Below are positions 25,734-35,197 of a DNA stretch of 64,000 nt, piece after piece (position 1 is the first letter of the stretch; each line of letters opens with the position of its first letter). The position numbers and the translations under genes were made by a program. Origin of the DNA: Pseudomonas sp. B21-028 (GTDB taxonomy: Bacteria; Pseudomonadota; Gammaproteobacteria; Pseudomonadales; Pseudomonadaceae); the NCBI RefSeq assembly GCF_024749045.1, contig NZ_CP087184.1:4774001-4838000 (forward strand), read 5' to 3'. The notes below the pieces were generated by a model. It made no database searches and was not told the DNA's origin. It saw only the letters and a list, made by a program, of their open reading frames with translations.

Positions 25734-27035
25734 GTGGAAGCACATTTGCTGGAATGGCTGAACCTGAGCATCCGCTGGGTTCATATGATCACTGGCGTGG
25801 CCTGGATCGGCGCGTCGTTCTATTTCGTCTGGCTGGAAAACAACCTCAATCGCGTCAACCCCAGGAGCGGCCTGGCCGGTGACCTGTGGGCCATCCACGG
25901 TGGCGGCATCTACCACCTGGAAAAATACAAACTCGCACCGCCGTCCATGCCGGACAACCTGCACTGGTTCAAGTGGGAAGCCTATTTCACCTGGATGTCG
26001 GGTATCGCGTTGCTGTGCGTGGTGTTCTACTGGAATCCAACGATCTACCTGCTGGCCCCCGGCAGCACTTTGAGCGGGCCCGAAGGCGTCGCCCTGGGCA
26101 TCGGTTCATTATTCGTCGGCTGGTTCGTCTATTCCTTCCTTTGCGACTCGGCCCTGGGCAAGCGTCCCGCTCTGCTCGGCGCGATCCTGTTCGTGCTGCT
26201 GATCGCCGCGGCCTATGGGTTCAGCAAGGTGTTCAGCGGTCGCGGTGCCTACCTGCATGTCGGGGCAGTCATCGGCACGATCATGGTCGGCAACGTGTTC
26301 CGCATCATCATGCCGGCACAGCGTGCGCTGGTCGCCGCCATCGCCGAGAACCGCACGCCCGATCCGGCGCTGCCGGCCAAGGGCTTGCTACGCTCGCGGC
26401 ACAACAACTACTTCACCTTGCCCGTGCTGTTCATCATGATCAGCAACCACTTCCCGAGCACCTACGGCAGCCAGTACAACTGGTTGATCCTCGCCGGGAT
26501 CGCGGTGGCGGCGGTGTTGGTGCGTCATTACTTCAACACCCGTCACGACAGCAACCGGTTTGCCTGGACGCTGCCAGTCGGCGCCCTGGCGATGATCTGC
26601 CTGGCGTATGTCACCGGACCCAAGCCCGTATCCACCGCCCCCGACGTGGCCAAGGCGCCGGCCGCCATCGAGTACCAACCATTGCCGGAAACCGCCGTCG
26701 GCGGTGGTGCCAAGCCGCAAACCGTGCCTGCACAACCCGCCGCAGCGCCGGCCCAGGCCGCCAACGCCCAGGGGCCTTCGTTCGAGAAGGTACATAGCGT
26801 GATTCAGGAACGCTGCTCGGTCTGCCATTCGGCCAAGCCCACCAGCCCGCTGTTCAGCGCGGCACCGGCCGGGGTGATGTTCGATACGCCACAGCAGATC
26901 CAGCAACAGGCCGCGCGTATCCAGGCCCAGGCCGTGACCACCCAGATCATGCCCCTGGGCAACATCACCCAGATGACCCAACAGGAACGTGACCTGATCG
27001 GCGCGTGGATTACCCAGGGCGCACAGACCAACTGA
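25734..27035 (+). CDS. puuD: Membrane urate hydroxylase with cytochrome c domain
   Basis: PuuD oxidises urate to 5-hydroxyisourate in the inner membrane and passes electrons to its own haem domain rather than to oxygen. The 433-residue protein has eight or nine hydrophobic helices (from LSIRWVHMITGVAWIGASFYFVWLEN on), a periplasmic Ala/Pro linker (about 300-345), and a C-terminal cytochrome c domain with haem site CSVCH near residue 361 and a distal Met in QIMPLGNIT. The start is GTG at 25734 with GAGAGG upstream. It closes the pathway with uraH, uraD, puuE, alc and allA. Confidence 0.93.
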   Translation: MEAHLLEWLNLSIRWVHMITGVAWIGASFYFVWLENNLNRVNPRSGLAGDLWAIHGGGIYHLEKYKLAPPSMPDNLHWFKWEAYFTWMSGIALLCVVFYWNPTIYLLAPGSTLSGPEGVALGIGSLFVGWFVYSFLCDSALGKRPALLGAILFVLLIAAAYGFSKVFSGRGAYLHVGAVIGTIMVGNVFRIIMPAQRALVAAIAENRTPDPALPAKGLLRSRHNNYFTLPVLFIMISNHFPSTYGSQYNWLILAGIAVAAVLVRHYFNTRHDSNRFAWTLPVGALAMICLAYVTGPKPVSTAPDVAKAPAAIEYQPLPETAVGGGAKPQTVPAQPAAAPAQAANAQGPSFEKVHSVIQERCSVCHSAKPTSPLFSAAPAGVMFDTPQQIQQQAARIQAQAVTTQIMPLGNITQMTQQERDLIGAWITQGAQTN

Positions 27036-27077
27036 GTATCCCTACCCGGCCTGGCTGACCCCGTTACACGCACTACC

Positions 27078-27102
27078 TGCCAGGCGACCCGGTCGCCTGG
27101 CA
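27078..27102. promoter_or_regulatory. Near-perfect 25-base palindrome after puuD
   Basis: TGCCAGGCGACC and GGTCGCCTGGCA are separated by one base. There is no T tract, so it is either a terminator-like mRNA-stabilising stem or a protein site. The rest of the 27036-27295 gap shows no gene. Confidence 0.55.
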
Positions 27103-27295
27103 ACCACTCCCTGCATCTCGACAAATATTGTTCCAGACAGCTGAACGAGCCCTCCGGGAATCTTTCCCTGGGTTCGGCAAGCAGGATTTGCCACAAGCAA
27201 AAACCTGACCGAACGGATGTTTTATCTGGAGAAAAGGCGCCACACCAGAGCGCTGACAAAAAAAAGCGGTACCACTTACCTTGGGAGCAAACCGA

Positions 27296-28081
27296 ATGCA
27301 ACGTACGTGCACCAACCTGATACTCGCAGGATCCTTGCTGGCCGGCGGCCAGGCCATGGCCGACGATCTGTTCCAATGGCAGAACAACAGCCTGACCTAC
27401 CTGTACGGCAAGGATTTCCAGGTCAACCCGCGCATCCAGCAGACGGTGACCTTCGAACACGCCGATGCGTGGAAATACGGCGACAACTTCTTTTTCCTCG
27501 ACCGGATCTTCTACAACGGCAAGGAGGACGGCCAGTCGGGCTCGAACACCTACTATGGCGAGTTCAGCCCGCGTTTGTCGTTCGGCAAGATTTTCGACCA
27601 GAAGCTGGAAGTGGGACCGATCAAGGACGTGTTGCTGGCCATGACCTATGAGTTCGGTGAAGGCGACAACGAGTCCTACCTGATCGGCCCGGGCTTCGAC
27701 CTGGCCATCCCTGGCTTCGATTATTTCCAGCTGAACTTCTACAACCGCCAGACCGAAGGCCCACGCGCTGGCGACAACGTCTGGCAGATCACCCCGGTGT
27801 GGGCATACACGATTCCCGTGGGCTCATCCGACATCCTGATCGACGGTTTCATCGACTGGGTGGTGGACAACGACAGCAATTCCAAAGGCACCTCCCACGC
27901 CAACCTGCACATCAACCCGCAGATCAAATATGACCTGGGCAAGGCGTTGAACCTGGGTGCCAAGCAGTTGTACGTGGGTGTGGAATATGACTACTGGAAG
28001 AACAAGTACGGAATCGAAGACAGTGATGGGTTCAAGACCAACCAGAGCAATACGAGCTTCTTGCTGAAGTATCACTTCTGA
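27296..28081 (+). CDS. Tsx-like outer-membrane channel (nucleoside-specific porin family)
   Basis: A 261-residue outer-membrane beta-barrel candidate: a signal peptide (MQRTCTNLILAGSLLAGG, cleavage after QAMA), alternating strands with many aromatic girdle residues, and a C-terminal Phe (LLKYHF), the BAM insertion signal. The mature start DDLFQWQNNSLTYLYGKDF matches the Tsx/DUF5020 group. GGGAG lies before ATG 27296; an ATG 15 bases upstream gives a poorer signal. Its place after puuD suggests a purine or nucleoside diffusion role, though this is positional inference. Confidence 0.85.
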   Translation: MQRTCTNLILAGSLLAGGQAMADDLFQWQNNSLTYLYGKDFQVNPRIQQTVTFEHADAWKYGDNFFFLDRIFYNGKEDGQSGSNTYYGEFSPRLSFGKIFDQKLEVGPIKDVLLAMTYEFGEGDNESYLIGPGFDLAIPGFDYFQLNFYNRQTEGPRAGDNVWQITPVWAYTIPVGSSDILIDGFIDWVVDNDSNSKGTSHANLHINPQIKYDLGKALNLGAKQLYVGVEYDYWKNKYGIEDSDGFKTNQSNTSFLLKYHF

Positions 28082-28115
28082 TTACCCACCTTGATCCTGG
28101 ATACACAGGAATCCT

Positions 28116-28278
28116 TGTGGAAGCCGAGCTTGCTCGCGATAGCGATGGATCAGGCCAGGTAAGTGCTGGATGTACCGCCGCCATCGCGAGCAAGCTCGGC
28201 TCCCACAGGGGTTATGGGTGGGTTGAGATTTCGCGTTCACCACAAATCCCTTGTGGGAGCGAGCCTGCTCGCGATGGC
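28116..28278. repeat. Cluster of three REP elements
   Basis: A facing doublet (28116 to about 28211) with the variant core AGCCGAGCTTGCTCGCGAT is followed by a single canonical REP (GTGGGAGCGAGCCTGCTCGCGAT, about 28254). All lie between convergent genes. Confidence 0.85.
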
Positions 28279-28294
28279 GATGGATCAGTTGGCA

Positions 28295-29455
28295 TCAACC
28301 CTGAGCCACCCCCAGGAACCGTCTCAGTTCATCGCGCTGGGCCAGCGCATCCCGGCGGCCCAGCTCGATCAGTTCGTTGCAATACCCCGCCTCGAACAGC
28401 AGATAGCTCAACACACTGGCACCGCTGGTCTTGGTCGCGCCCGGCCCGCGCAGGAAAACCCGTAGAGCACGGGGCAGCTCCTGGCGGTGGCGGGCGGCGA
28501 TTTCATCAATCGGCTGGCTCGGAGAAATCACCAGCACGTCTACCGGTGCCGCGCCCAAGGCATGGACCGGCACGTCGTCGGGTAGCAAATGACTGAACCC
28601 GTTCAGGCGCTGAAGCAACTCGATATCGCTTTCCAGGCTGTCAATGAAGGTACTGTTGAGCATGTGCCCGCTGATCTGCGCCAGGGTCGGTTGCAGACCG
28701 GTGTAGCTGCGCGCCACCGGCTCCGCCGCAGCGAACCCACGGGGGTTGCCGCTGACACCGATGACCAGCACCCGATTCGCGCCCAGATGCAATGCCGGGC
28801 TGATGGGCGCCGACTGGCGCACCGCGCCGTCGCCGAAATACTGCGGGCCGATCTTGACCGGCGCGAACAGCAGGGGAATCGCCGAACTGGCCAGCAGATG
28901 CTCGACCGACAGCACCGTCGGCACGCCGATCCGCCGGTGGCGCAGCCAGGCGTCGATAGTCCCGCGGCCCTGGTAAAACGTCACGGCCTGGCCGGACTCA
29001 TAACCGAACGCCGTCACCGCCACCGCACGCAATTGGTGTTCTGCGATGGCCTGCTCGATACCCGAAGCGTGGAACTGTGCCTCGAGCAACTCACGTAGCG
29101 GCGAACTGTCGATCAGCGCCACCGGCAACCTGGCGCCCAGGCCCAGCAGGCTATGACCAAAGAAACGCCTTGCCTGGCCCAACACTCCCCGCCAGTCGCT
29201 GCGCATGACTTGATGGCTGTGCACCGCCTGCCAGAACGCGGTCAACCGCTCGATGGCCGTCTTGAAGTGCATCGCCCCGCTCGCCAGGCTGACCGCATTG
29301 ATCGCCCCGGCCGAGGTGCCGACGATCACCGGAAACGGGTTCTGCGCCTCGTCCGGCAACAATTCGGCAATTGCCGCCAATACCCCCACCTGATACGCCG
29401 CCCGAGCCCCGCCGCCGGAAAGAATCAAACCTGTAACCGGTTCAGCTGGGATCAT
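28295..29455 (-). CDS. Patatin-like phospholipase
   Basis: A 386-residue cytoplasmic or peripheral acyl hydrolase of the patatin family. The glycine-rich oxyanion motif GGGARAAYQVG (14-24), the nucleophilic Ser48 in GTSAGA, and the catalytic Asp208 in DGAVRQSAP make up the Ser-Asp dyad. GGAG lies before the ATG. No signal peptide or beta-barrel domain is present, so it is not an autotransporter of the PlpD type. It ends convergently with the Tsx-like gene and starts 36 bases after the lpxL-type stop, so both may share a transcript, suggesting lipid turnover. Confidence 0.88.
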   Translation of the reverse strand: MIPAEPVTGLILSGGGARAAYQVGVLAAIAELLPDEAQNPFPVIVGTSAGAINAVSLASGAMHFKTAIERLTAFWQAVHSHQVMRSDWRGVLGQARRFFGHSLLGLGARLPVALIDSSPLRELLEAQFHASGIEQAIAEHQLRAVAVTAFGYESGQAVTFYQGRGTIDAWLRHRRIGVPTVLSVEHLLASSAIPLLFAPVKIGPQYFGDGAVRQSAPISPALHLGANRVLVIGVSGNPRGFAAAEPVARSYTGLQPTLAQISGHMLNSTFIDSLESDIELLQRLNGFSHLLPDDVPVHALGAAPVDVLVISPSQPIDEIAARHRQELPRALRVFLRGPGATKTSGASVLSYLLFEAGYCNELIELGRRDALAQRDELRRFLGVAQG

Positions 29456-29491
29456 CGCAACACTCCGTGCTCATGGATAGGAACTGCTGGC

Positions 29492-30424
29492 TCAACCGCG
29501 CTTGCCGTACAGCTTCGGCTCACCCGGAGGACGACTCTTGAAACGCCGGTGGGCCCAGAGGTATTGCTCGGGACAGTCGCTCACCGACTGCTCCACCCAC
29601 CGATTGATACGGATGCAATCGGCTTCCTCGGTCTCACCCGGAAAATCCTCCAAAGGCGCCTGGATCACCAGACGATAGCCACTGCCATCGGCCAGGCGTT
29701 CCTGGACGAACGGCACCACCAGCGCCTTGCCGAGACGGGCGAACTTGCTGGTAGCGGTCACCGTGGCCGCCTGGATACCGAACAATGGCACGAACACGCT
29801 CTGCTTGGCGCCGTAATCCTGATCCGGGGCGTACCAGATCGCCCGGCCGGCACGCAGCAACTTGAGCATGCCACGCACATCTTCACGCTCCACCGCCAGG
29901 GAGTCGAGGTTGTGCCGTTCGCGGCCCCGACGCTGGATGTAGTCGAACAACGGATTCTTGTGCTCGCGGTACATGCCGTCAATGGTGTGCTGCTGGCCGA
30001 GCAACGCCGCGCCGATTTCCAGTGTAGTGAAATGCAGGGCCATCAGGATCACGCCCTTGCCCTCGCGCTGGGCCTGCTTGAGATGCTCCAGGCCTTCGAC
30101 ATGAGCCAGCCTGGCCAGCCGCGAACGCGACCACCACCAGCTCATGGCCATTTCGAAGAAGGCGATACCGGTGGAGGCAAAATTTTCCTTGAGCAGATGC
30201 TTGCGTTCAGCCGTGGACATTTGCGGAAAACACAGCTCCAGGTTGCGCTTGGCGATGCGCCGTCGGTCGCCCGCTGCCCGGTACATCAGCGCCCCCAGGA
30301 CACGACCGACCCGCAGCAGCAACGGGTAAGGCAACTGAACGATCAGCCACAAAAGCCCCAGGCCGCACCATAGCAGCCAGAAACGCGGGTGAAAAAAAGC
30401 ACTTCGAAAACGCGGGCGATCCAT
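29492..30424 (-). CDS. Lipid A biosynthesis lauroyl acyltransferase-like
   Basis: A 310-residue member of the LpxL/LpxM (HtrB/MsbB) family, which adds secondary acyl chains to lipid A at the inner membrane. The N-terminal hydrophobic helix (RFWLLWCGLGLLWLIVQ) and the catalytic HxxxxE motif (HFTTLEIG) are visible, as is DGMYREHKNPLFDYIQRRGR. I start at ATG 30424 (MDRPRFRSAFFHPRF); the frame stays open to 30967 across the divergent minC, and ATG 30436 would add four residues. Chain and site specificity cannot be read. Confidence 0.88.
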   Translation of the reverse strand: MDRPRFRSAFFHPRFWLLWCGLGLLWLIVQLPYPLLLRVGRVLGALMYRAAGDRRRIAKRNLELCFPQMSTAERKHLLKENFASTGIAFFEMAMSWWWSRSRLARLAHVEGLEHLKQAQREGKGVILMALHFTTLEIGAALLGQQHTIDGMYREHKNPLFDYIQRRGRERHNLDSLAVEREDVRGMLKLLRAGRAIWYAPDQDYGAKQSVFVPLFGIQAATVTATSKFARLGKALVVPFVQERLADGSGYRLVIQAPLEDFPGETEEADCIRINRWVEQSVSDCPEQYLWAHRRFKSRPPGEPKLYGKRG

Positions 30425-30542
30425 TACAGCTTCCATAAAGACATGGGCCGCGCATTCTACATCGTTCGACCCGGCTTGCGGCTCGCGGACGATCTCGTTA
30501 TAAGTCTCGGCACTTTTAGTGACAAGCCGTTGTACGCCGACC

Positions 30543-31280
30543 ATGAGCCAAACCGAACCGCTAGACCAAGATTCCGTGTTCCAGCTGAAGGGCAGCATGC
30601 TCGCCATTACGGTGCTGGAGCTGGCCCGCAACGACCTGGAGGGCCTTGACCGGCAGCTCGCGGCCAAAGTCGCCCAGGCGCCGAACTTCTTCAGCAACGC
30701 CCCCCTGGTGCTGGCCCTGGACAAGCTGCCGACCCACGAAGGCTCGGTGGACCTGCCGGGCCTGATGCGCGTCTGCCGCCAGCACGGCCTGCGCACCCTG
30801 GCAATCCGCGCCAGCCGCATCGAAGACATCGCCGCCGCCATCGCCGTGGACATTCCGGTGCTGCCGCCGTCCGGCGCCCGGGAGCGCCTGTTGGAACCGG
30901 CCCCGGCCGAAGCGACCAGAAAACCGGAAAAACCGCCGGTGCCCGAGGTCAAGCCGACCCGGGTCATTACCTCGCCGGTGCGCGGCGGACAGCAGATTTA
31001 TGCCCAGGGTGGCGATCTGGTGGTGGTGTCCTCGGTCAGCCCGGGCGCGGAACTTCTGGCCGATGGCAACATCCATGTATACGGTCCGATGCGCGGCCGC
31101 GCGCTGGCCGGCGTCAAGGGCGACACGAAAGCCAGGATTTTCTGCCAGCAACTGAGCGCTGAACTGCTCTCCATCGCCGGGCAGTACAAGGTTTCCGAAG
31201 ATTTACGCCGTGACCCGCTGTGGGGGGCTGGCGTCCAGGTCAGCCTGTCGGGCGACGTGTTGAACATCATTCGGCTTTAA
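30543..31280 (+). CDS. minC: Septum-site inhibitor MinC
   Basis: MinC blocks FtsZ ring assembly away from mid-cell and is carried to the poles by MinD. The 245-residue protein has the N-terminal FtsZ-interaction domain ([16 protein letters not shown] ... LRTLAIRAS), a Pro-rich linker (about 115-145) and the C-terminal beta-helix dimer/MinD-binding domain with [30 protein letters not shown] and [14 protein letters not shown] 30543 is the usual start. The 200-base gap to minD contains two strong hairpins. Confidence 0.96.
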   Translation: MSQTEPLDQDSVFQLKGSMLAITVLELARNDLEGLDRQLAAKVAQAPNFFSNAPLVLALDKLPTHEGSVDLPGLMRVCRQHGLRTLAIRASRIEDIAAAIAVDIPVLPPSGARERLLEPAPAEATRKPEKPPVPEVKPTRVITSPVRGGQQIYAQGGDLVVVSSVSPGAELLADGNIHVYGPMRGRALAGVKGDTKARIFCQQLSAELLSIAGQYKVSEDLRRDPLWGAGVQVSLSGDVLNIIRL

Positions 31281-31360
31281 CGGATACTGCCGCATTTTCC
31301 AAGCATCTCTAAAACGTAGCGAAAACGGCTAAAACGACGTAGGAAAAAGGATCAGGCAGT

Positions 31361-31377
31361 GTTTACCGGAGGTAAAC
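31361..31377 (+). other. Hairpin between minC and minD
   Basis: GTTTACC-GGA-GGTAAAC forms a perfect seven-base stem with a three-base loop. It lies 80 bases after the minC stop. Confidence 0.5.
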
Positions 31378-31441
31378 CCGGCCCCGCCCCCTATTCCAGC
31401 CAAGCCTGTCCAATTGCAGCAGTTTTCAAGAGATGTTTTTC

Positions 31442-31465
31442 AAGGACGGACAACGTCCTTTTTCC
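31442..31465 (+). promoter_or_regulatory. Terminator-like hairpin just before the minD ribosome site
   Basis: AAGGACG-GACAA-CGTCCTT with further T after the stem, ending 17 bases before the minD start. It could reduce read-through from minC, leaving minDE with their own promoter or as an attenuated tail. Confidence 0.5.
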
Positions 31466-31481
31466 TTAGGGGTGAAACACC

Positions 31482-32294
31482 TTGGCCAAGATTCTCGTGG
31501 TTACATCCGGCAAGGGTGGTGTGGGTAAGACCACCACCAGCGCCGCTATCGGTACCGGCCTCGCACTGCGCGGCCACAAAACTGTCATCGTCGACTTCGA
31601 CGTCGGCCTGCGTAACCTGGACCTGATCATGGGTTGTGAGCGCCGCGTGGTCTATGACTTCGTCAACGTCGTCAATGGCGAAGCGAACCTGCAACAGGCC
31701 CTGATCAAGGACAAGCGCCTTGAGAACCTCTACGTGCTGGCCGCCAGCCAGACCCGCGACAAAGACGCGCTGACCCAGGAAGGCGTGGAAAAAGTCCTGA
31801 TGGACCTCAAGGAACAGTTCGAGTTCGTGGTCTGCGACTCCCCGGCCGGTATCGAAAAAGGTGCCCACCTGGCGATGTACTTCGCTGACGAAGCGATTGT
31901 CGTGACCAACCCGGAAGTGTCCTCGGTGCGTGACTCCGACCGCATGCTGGGCCTGCTGGCGAGCAAATCCCGTCGCGCCGAGAAGGGCGAGGAGCCGATC
32001 AAGGAACACCTGCTGATCACCCGCTACCACCCGGAGCGCGTGGAAAAAGGCGAAATGCTCGGTGTCGAAGACGTCAAGGAAATCCTTGCGGTACGCCTGC
32101 TCGGCGTGATCCCGGAATCCCAGGCGGTGCTCAAGGCATCCAACCAGGGCGTCCCGGTGATCCTCGACGACCAGAGCGACGCCGGCCAGGCCTACAGCGA
32201 TACTGTCGACCGTCTGCTGGGCAAAGACCTGGAACACCGGTTCCTCAACGTCGAGAAGAAGGGATTCTTCGAGCGCCTGTTTGGAGGTAGGTAA
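31482..32294 (+). CDS. minD: Septum-site ATPase MinD
   Basis: MinD is a membrane-bound ATPase that recruits MinC and is released by MinE. The 270-residue protein has the deviant Walker A motif GKGGVGKTT (10-18), the [15 protein letters not shown] segment, the Walker B-like VVCDSPAG and a C-terminal amphipathic helix ([12 protein letters not shown]) that binds the membrane. The start is TTG at 31482 with AGGGGTG upstream. The ribosome site can pair weakly with the bases just before the start (GGTG-AAA-CACC). Confidence 0.97.
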   Translation: MAKILVVTSGKGGVGKTTTSAAIGTGLALRGHKTVIVDFDVGLRNLDLIMGCERRVVYDFVNVVNGEANLQQALIKDKRLENLYVLAASQTRDKDALTQEGVEKVLMDLKEQFEFVVCDSPAGIEKGAHLAMYFADEAIVVTNPEVSSVRDSDRMLGLLASKSRRAEKGEEPIKEHLLITRYHPERVEKGEMLGVEDVKEILAVRLLGVIPESQAVLKASNQGVPVILDDQSDAGQAYSDTVDRLLGKDLEHRFLNVEKKGFFERLFGGR

Positions 32295-32548
32295 TGAACC
32301 TTTTTGACTTCTTTCGTGCCAACAAAAAGCCCAGTACCGCCTCGGTCGCGAAAGAGCGTCTACAGATCATCGTGGCGCACGAACGCGGCCAACGCAGCAC
32401 CCCGGACTACCTGCCCTCCTTGCAGAAGGAACTGGTCGAAGTGATTCGCAAGTACGTCAATATCGGCAACGATGACGTCCATGTCGCACTGGAAAGCCAG
32501 GGTAGCTGCTCGATTCTGGAACTCAATATCACCCTGCCGGATCGCTGA
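32294..32548 (+). CDS. minE: Cell-division topological factor MinE
   Basis: MinE stimulates MinD ATPase and drives pole-to-pole oscillation. The 84-residue protein has the membrane/MinD-binding N terminus ([30 protein letters not shown]) and the dimerisation domain. It overlaps the minD stop by one base (TAATG), with GGAGG in the last minD codons as ribosome site, so expression is coupled. Confidence 0.97.
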   Translation: MNLFDFFRANKKPSTASVAKERLQIIVAHERGQRSTPDYLPSLQKELVEVIRKYVNIGNDDVHVALESQGSCSILELNITLPDR

Positions 32549-32588
32549 TCGATCCAGCGGGAGCCACGGCGGCTCGGGCCTGAACCTA

Positions 32589-32678
32589 TGTGGGAGCGAG
32601 CCTGCTCGCGATGACGGTGGACCCTTCAGCTTCAATGCAAGCTGGACCACCGCAATCGCGAGCAGGCTCGCTCCCACA
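32589..32678. repeat. REPIN, GTGGGAGC family
   Basis: GTGGGAGCGAGCCTGCTCGCGAT faces ATCGCGAGCAGGCTCGCTCCCAC between minE and the pseudouridine synthase gene. Confidence 0.88.
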
Positions 32679-32728
32679 CAGGGAATGGATCCGAGCCGCC
32701 GTTGGCGTTTGTACCGAGACTGTTTTCA

Positions 32729-33364
32729 ATGCCCCTTTCCAACATCCGCATCATTCATCAGGACGCCGCCGTCCTGGTGGTCGACAAGCCGACCCTGCTG
32801 CTGTCGGTGCCCGGTCGGGCCGACGATAACAAGGACTGCCTGATCACCCGTCTGCAGGAAAACGGCTATCCGGAAGCGCGAATCGTGCACCGACTGGACT
32901 GGGAAACCTCGGGCATCATCCTGCTGGCCCGGGATCCGGACACCCATCGTGAACTGTCCCGACAGTTTCATGACCGGGAAACCGAAAAGGCCTACACCGC
33001 GTTGTGCTGGGGCCAGCCGGAACTGGACAGCGGCAGCATCGATCTGCCCCTGTGCTACGACCCGCCGACCAAGCCTCGTCACGTGGTCGACCATGAGCAT
33101 GGCAAGCACGCCCTGACCTTCTGGCGCGTGCTGGAACGTTGTGGCGATTGGTGCCGGGTCGAACTGACGCCCATCACCGGACGCTCGCACCAGTTGCGCG
33201 TGCACATGCTGTCCATCGGCCATCCGCTTCTGGGTGACGGTCTCTATGCTCACCCGCAGGCCCTGGCCGCCTGGCCCCGCCTGTGCCTGCACGCCAGCAT
33301 GCTCAGCTTTACCCACCCGCAAAGTGGCGAGCGTTTGCGCTTTGAGTGCCCGGCGCCGTTCTGA
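32729..33364 (+). CDS. RluA-family pseudouridine synthase
   Basis: A 211-residue RNA pseudouridine synthase of the RluA family. The active-site motif is RIVHRLDWETSGIILLA, with the catalytic Asp in HRLDxxTSG; GRSHQLRVHMLSIGHPLLGD is the second family signature. There is no S4 domain, as in RluA itself, which modifies 23S rRNA and some tRNAs. I start at ATG 32729 (MPLSNIRIIHQD). The gene follows minE in many Pseudomonas genomes, but the REPIN here makes co-transcription doubtful. The exact target cannot be told. Confidence 0.9.
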   Translation: MPLSNIRIIHQDAAVLVVDKPTLLLSVPGRADDNKDCLITRLQENGYPEARIVHRLDWETSGIILLARDPDTHRELSRQFHDRETEKAYTALCWGQPELDSGSIDLPLCYDPPTKPRHVVDHEHGKHALTFWRVLERCGDWCRVELTPITGRSHQLRVHMLSIGHPLLGDGLYAHPQALAAWPRLCLHASMLSFTHPQSGERLRFECPAPF

Positions 33365-33381
33365 AGGATTGCGGCGCGCTC

Positions 33382-33476
33382 ATCGCGAGCAGGGCTCACT
33401 CCCACAAGGGATTGCGTTGAACGCAGAATCTGTATTCGACGAAGATCCCCTGTGGGAGCGAGCCTGCTCGCGATGA
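33382..33476. repeat. REPIN, GTGGGAGC family
   Basis: Facing REP cores about 50 bases apart between the pseudouridine synthase and aminopeptidase genes. The left copy is slightly diverged (AGGGCTCACTCCCAC). Confidence 0.85.
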
Positions 33477-33564
33477 CGGCGGCACAGTCAACGTAGACTG
33501 CAGTCCCTCTCCCTATCAACAGCCAATACGGTAAACTCCCGCCCATTGCTGTCTGGAGCTATTT

Positions 33565-34854
33565 ATGCGCGCAGAGTTGAACCAGGGCCTGATCGACTTC
33601 CTCAAGGCCTCCCCTACCCCATTCCATGCTACCGCCAGCCTTGCCCAACGCCTGGAGGCGGCGGGTTATCAGCGTCTCGACGAGCGCGAGACCTGGGCCA
33701 CCGAGGCCAACGGTCGCTATTACGTCACGCGCAACGACTCTTCGATCATTGCCTTCAAGCTGGGCCGCAACGCACCGCTGCACGACGGCATCCGCCTGGT
33801 CGGCGCCCACACCGACAGCCCTTGCCTGCGGGTCAAGCCCCAGCCTGAGCTGCAACGTCACGGGTTCTGGCAACTGGGAGTGGAAGTGTACGGCGGCGCG
33901 CTGCTGGCGCCGTGGTTCGACCGCGACCTGTCCCTGGCCGGGCGCGTCACCTTCCGCCGGGACGGCAAGGTCGAAAGCCAGCTGATCGACTTCAAGGCGC
34001 CCATTGCCACGATTCCGAACCTGGCCATCCACCTCAATCGCGAAGCCAACCAGGGCTGGGCCATCAACCCGCAGAACGAACTGCCGCCGATCCTTGCCCA
34101 GTTCGCCGGCGACGAGCGCGTCGATTTCCGTGCCGTGCTCACTGACCAGTTGGCCCGCGAACACGGCCTGAACGCCGACGTGGTGCTCGACTACGAGTTG
34201 AGCTTCTACGACACCCAGAGCGCCGCGATCATCGGCCTGCATGGCGATTTCATTGCCGGCGCGCGCCTGGACAACCTGCTGTCGTGCTACGCGGGCCTGC
34301 AAGCCTTGCTCAACGCCGACTCGGAAGAAACCTGCGTGCTGGTGTGCAACGATCACGAGGAAGTCGGCTCCTGCTCGGCCTGTGGCGCCGACGGCCCGAT
34401 GCTGGAACAGACCCTGCGTCGCCTGCTGCCGGAAGGGGAAGAGTTCGTACGAACCATTCAGAAATCCCTGCTGGTTTCTGCGGACAATGCCCACGGCGTA
34501 CACCCCAACTACGCCGACAAACATGACGCCAACCATGGCCCCAAGCTCAACGCCGGGCCGGTGATCAAGGTCAACAGCAACCAGCGCTACGCCACCAACA
34601 GCGAAACCGCCGGGTTCTTCCGCCACCTGTGCATGGCCGAAGAAGTGCCGGTGCAGAGCTTTGTGGTACGCAGCGACATGGGTTGCGGCTCGACGATCGG
34701 CCCGATCACCGCCAGCCAGTTAGGCGTACGCACCGTGGACATCGGCCTGCCGACCTTCGCCATGCACTCGATCCGGGAACTGTGCGGCAGCCATGACCTG
34801 GCGCACTTGGTGAAAGTGCTGAGTGCGTTCTACGCCAGCCGGGAGTTGCCCTGA
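33565..34854 (+). CDS. apeB: M18-family aminopeptidase
   Basis: A 429-residue dinuclear zinc aminopeptidase of family M18 (aspartyl aminopeptidase group). Metal ligands and catalytic residues are visible in [15 protein letters not shown] (His, Asp), [15 protein letters not shown] (bridging Asp), NDHEEVGS (Glu-Glu) and the C-terminal FAMHSIRE (His). GGAG lies 7 bases before ATG 33565. It is cytoplasmic, with no signal peptide, and stands alone between REP elements; a role in peptide recycling is known for the family. Confidence 0.94.
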   Translation: MRAELNQGLIDFLKASPTPFHATASLAQRLEAAGYQRLDERETWATEANGRYYVTRNDSSIIAFKLGRNAPLHDGIRLVGAHTDSPCLRVKPQPELQRHGFWQLGVEVYGGALLAPWFDRDLSLAGRVTFRRDGKVESQLIDFKAPIATIPNLAIHLNREANQGWAINPQNELPPILAQFAGDERVDFRAVLTDQLAREHGLNADVVLDYELSFYDTQSAAIIGLHGDFIAGARLDNLLSCYAGLQALLNADSEETCVLVCNDHEEVGSCSACGADGPMLEQTLRRLLPEGEEFVRTIQKSLLVSADNAHGVHPNYADKHDANHGPKLNAGPVIKVNSNQRYATNSETAGFFRHLCMAEEVPVQSFVVRSDMGCGSTIGPITASQLGVRTVDIGLPTFAMHSIRELCGSHDLAHLVKVLSAFYASRELP

Positions 34855-34913
34855 TCACAGCAGCATGGCCCCTGCGGCTAGTCATGCTATGCACTTACAG
34901 GAGTAGATGAATC

Positions 34914-35044
34914 TGTGGCGAGGGGATTTATCCCCGCTGGGTTACGAAGCAATCCTAAAGTCGGCCACTCGGTGTAGTCCAATTTGAGTCGCTGTCGCTG
35001 GGGGCTGCTTCGCAGCCCAACGGGGATAAATCCCCTCGCCACAG
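34914..35044. repeat. REPIN, GTGGCGAGGGG family
   Basis: The third copy of the element seen at 84 and 6405, with inverted GTGGCGAGGGGATTTATCCCC arms and inner GGCTGCTTCGCAGCC arms. Its right arm runs into a tandem repeat. Confidence 0.85.
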
Positions 35045-35120
35045 ATAAATCCACTCGTCACAGATAAATCCCCTCGTCACAGATGAATCCACTCGCCACA
35101 GATGAGTCCACTCGCCACAA
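35035..35120. repeat. Four and a half tandem 19-base repeats
   Basis: Units starting at 35035, 35054, 35073 and 35092 have the form CTCGYCACAGATRARTCCM, and a partial fifth begins at 35111. The unit is derived from the right end of the adjacent REPIN (ATCCCCTCGCCACAG). The remainder of the 34855-35197 gap shows no gene. Confidence 0.85.
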
Positions 35121-35197
35121 CAGCGTTTGATACAGGTCATCGCGACCTCGCAAAACCCCAACTAGACTGACTTTATCCCCCCGACAAGGCCGTCACC

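Noticed and set aside
29492..30967. A longer 491-residue form of the lpxL-type protein
   Set aside because: The extra 181 residues are antisense to minC; the family start is at 30424.
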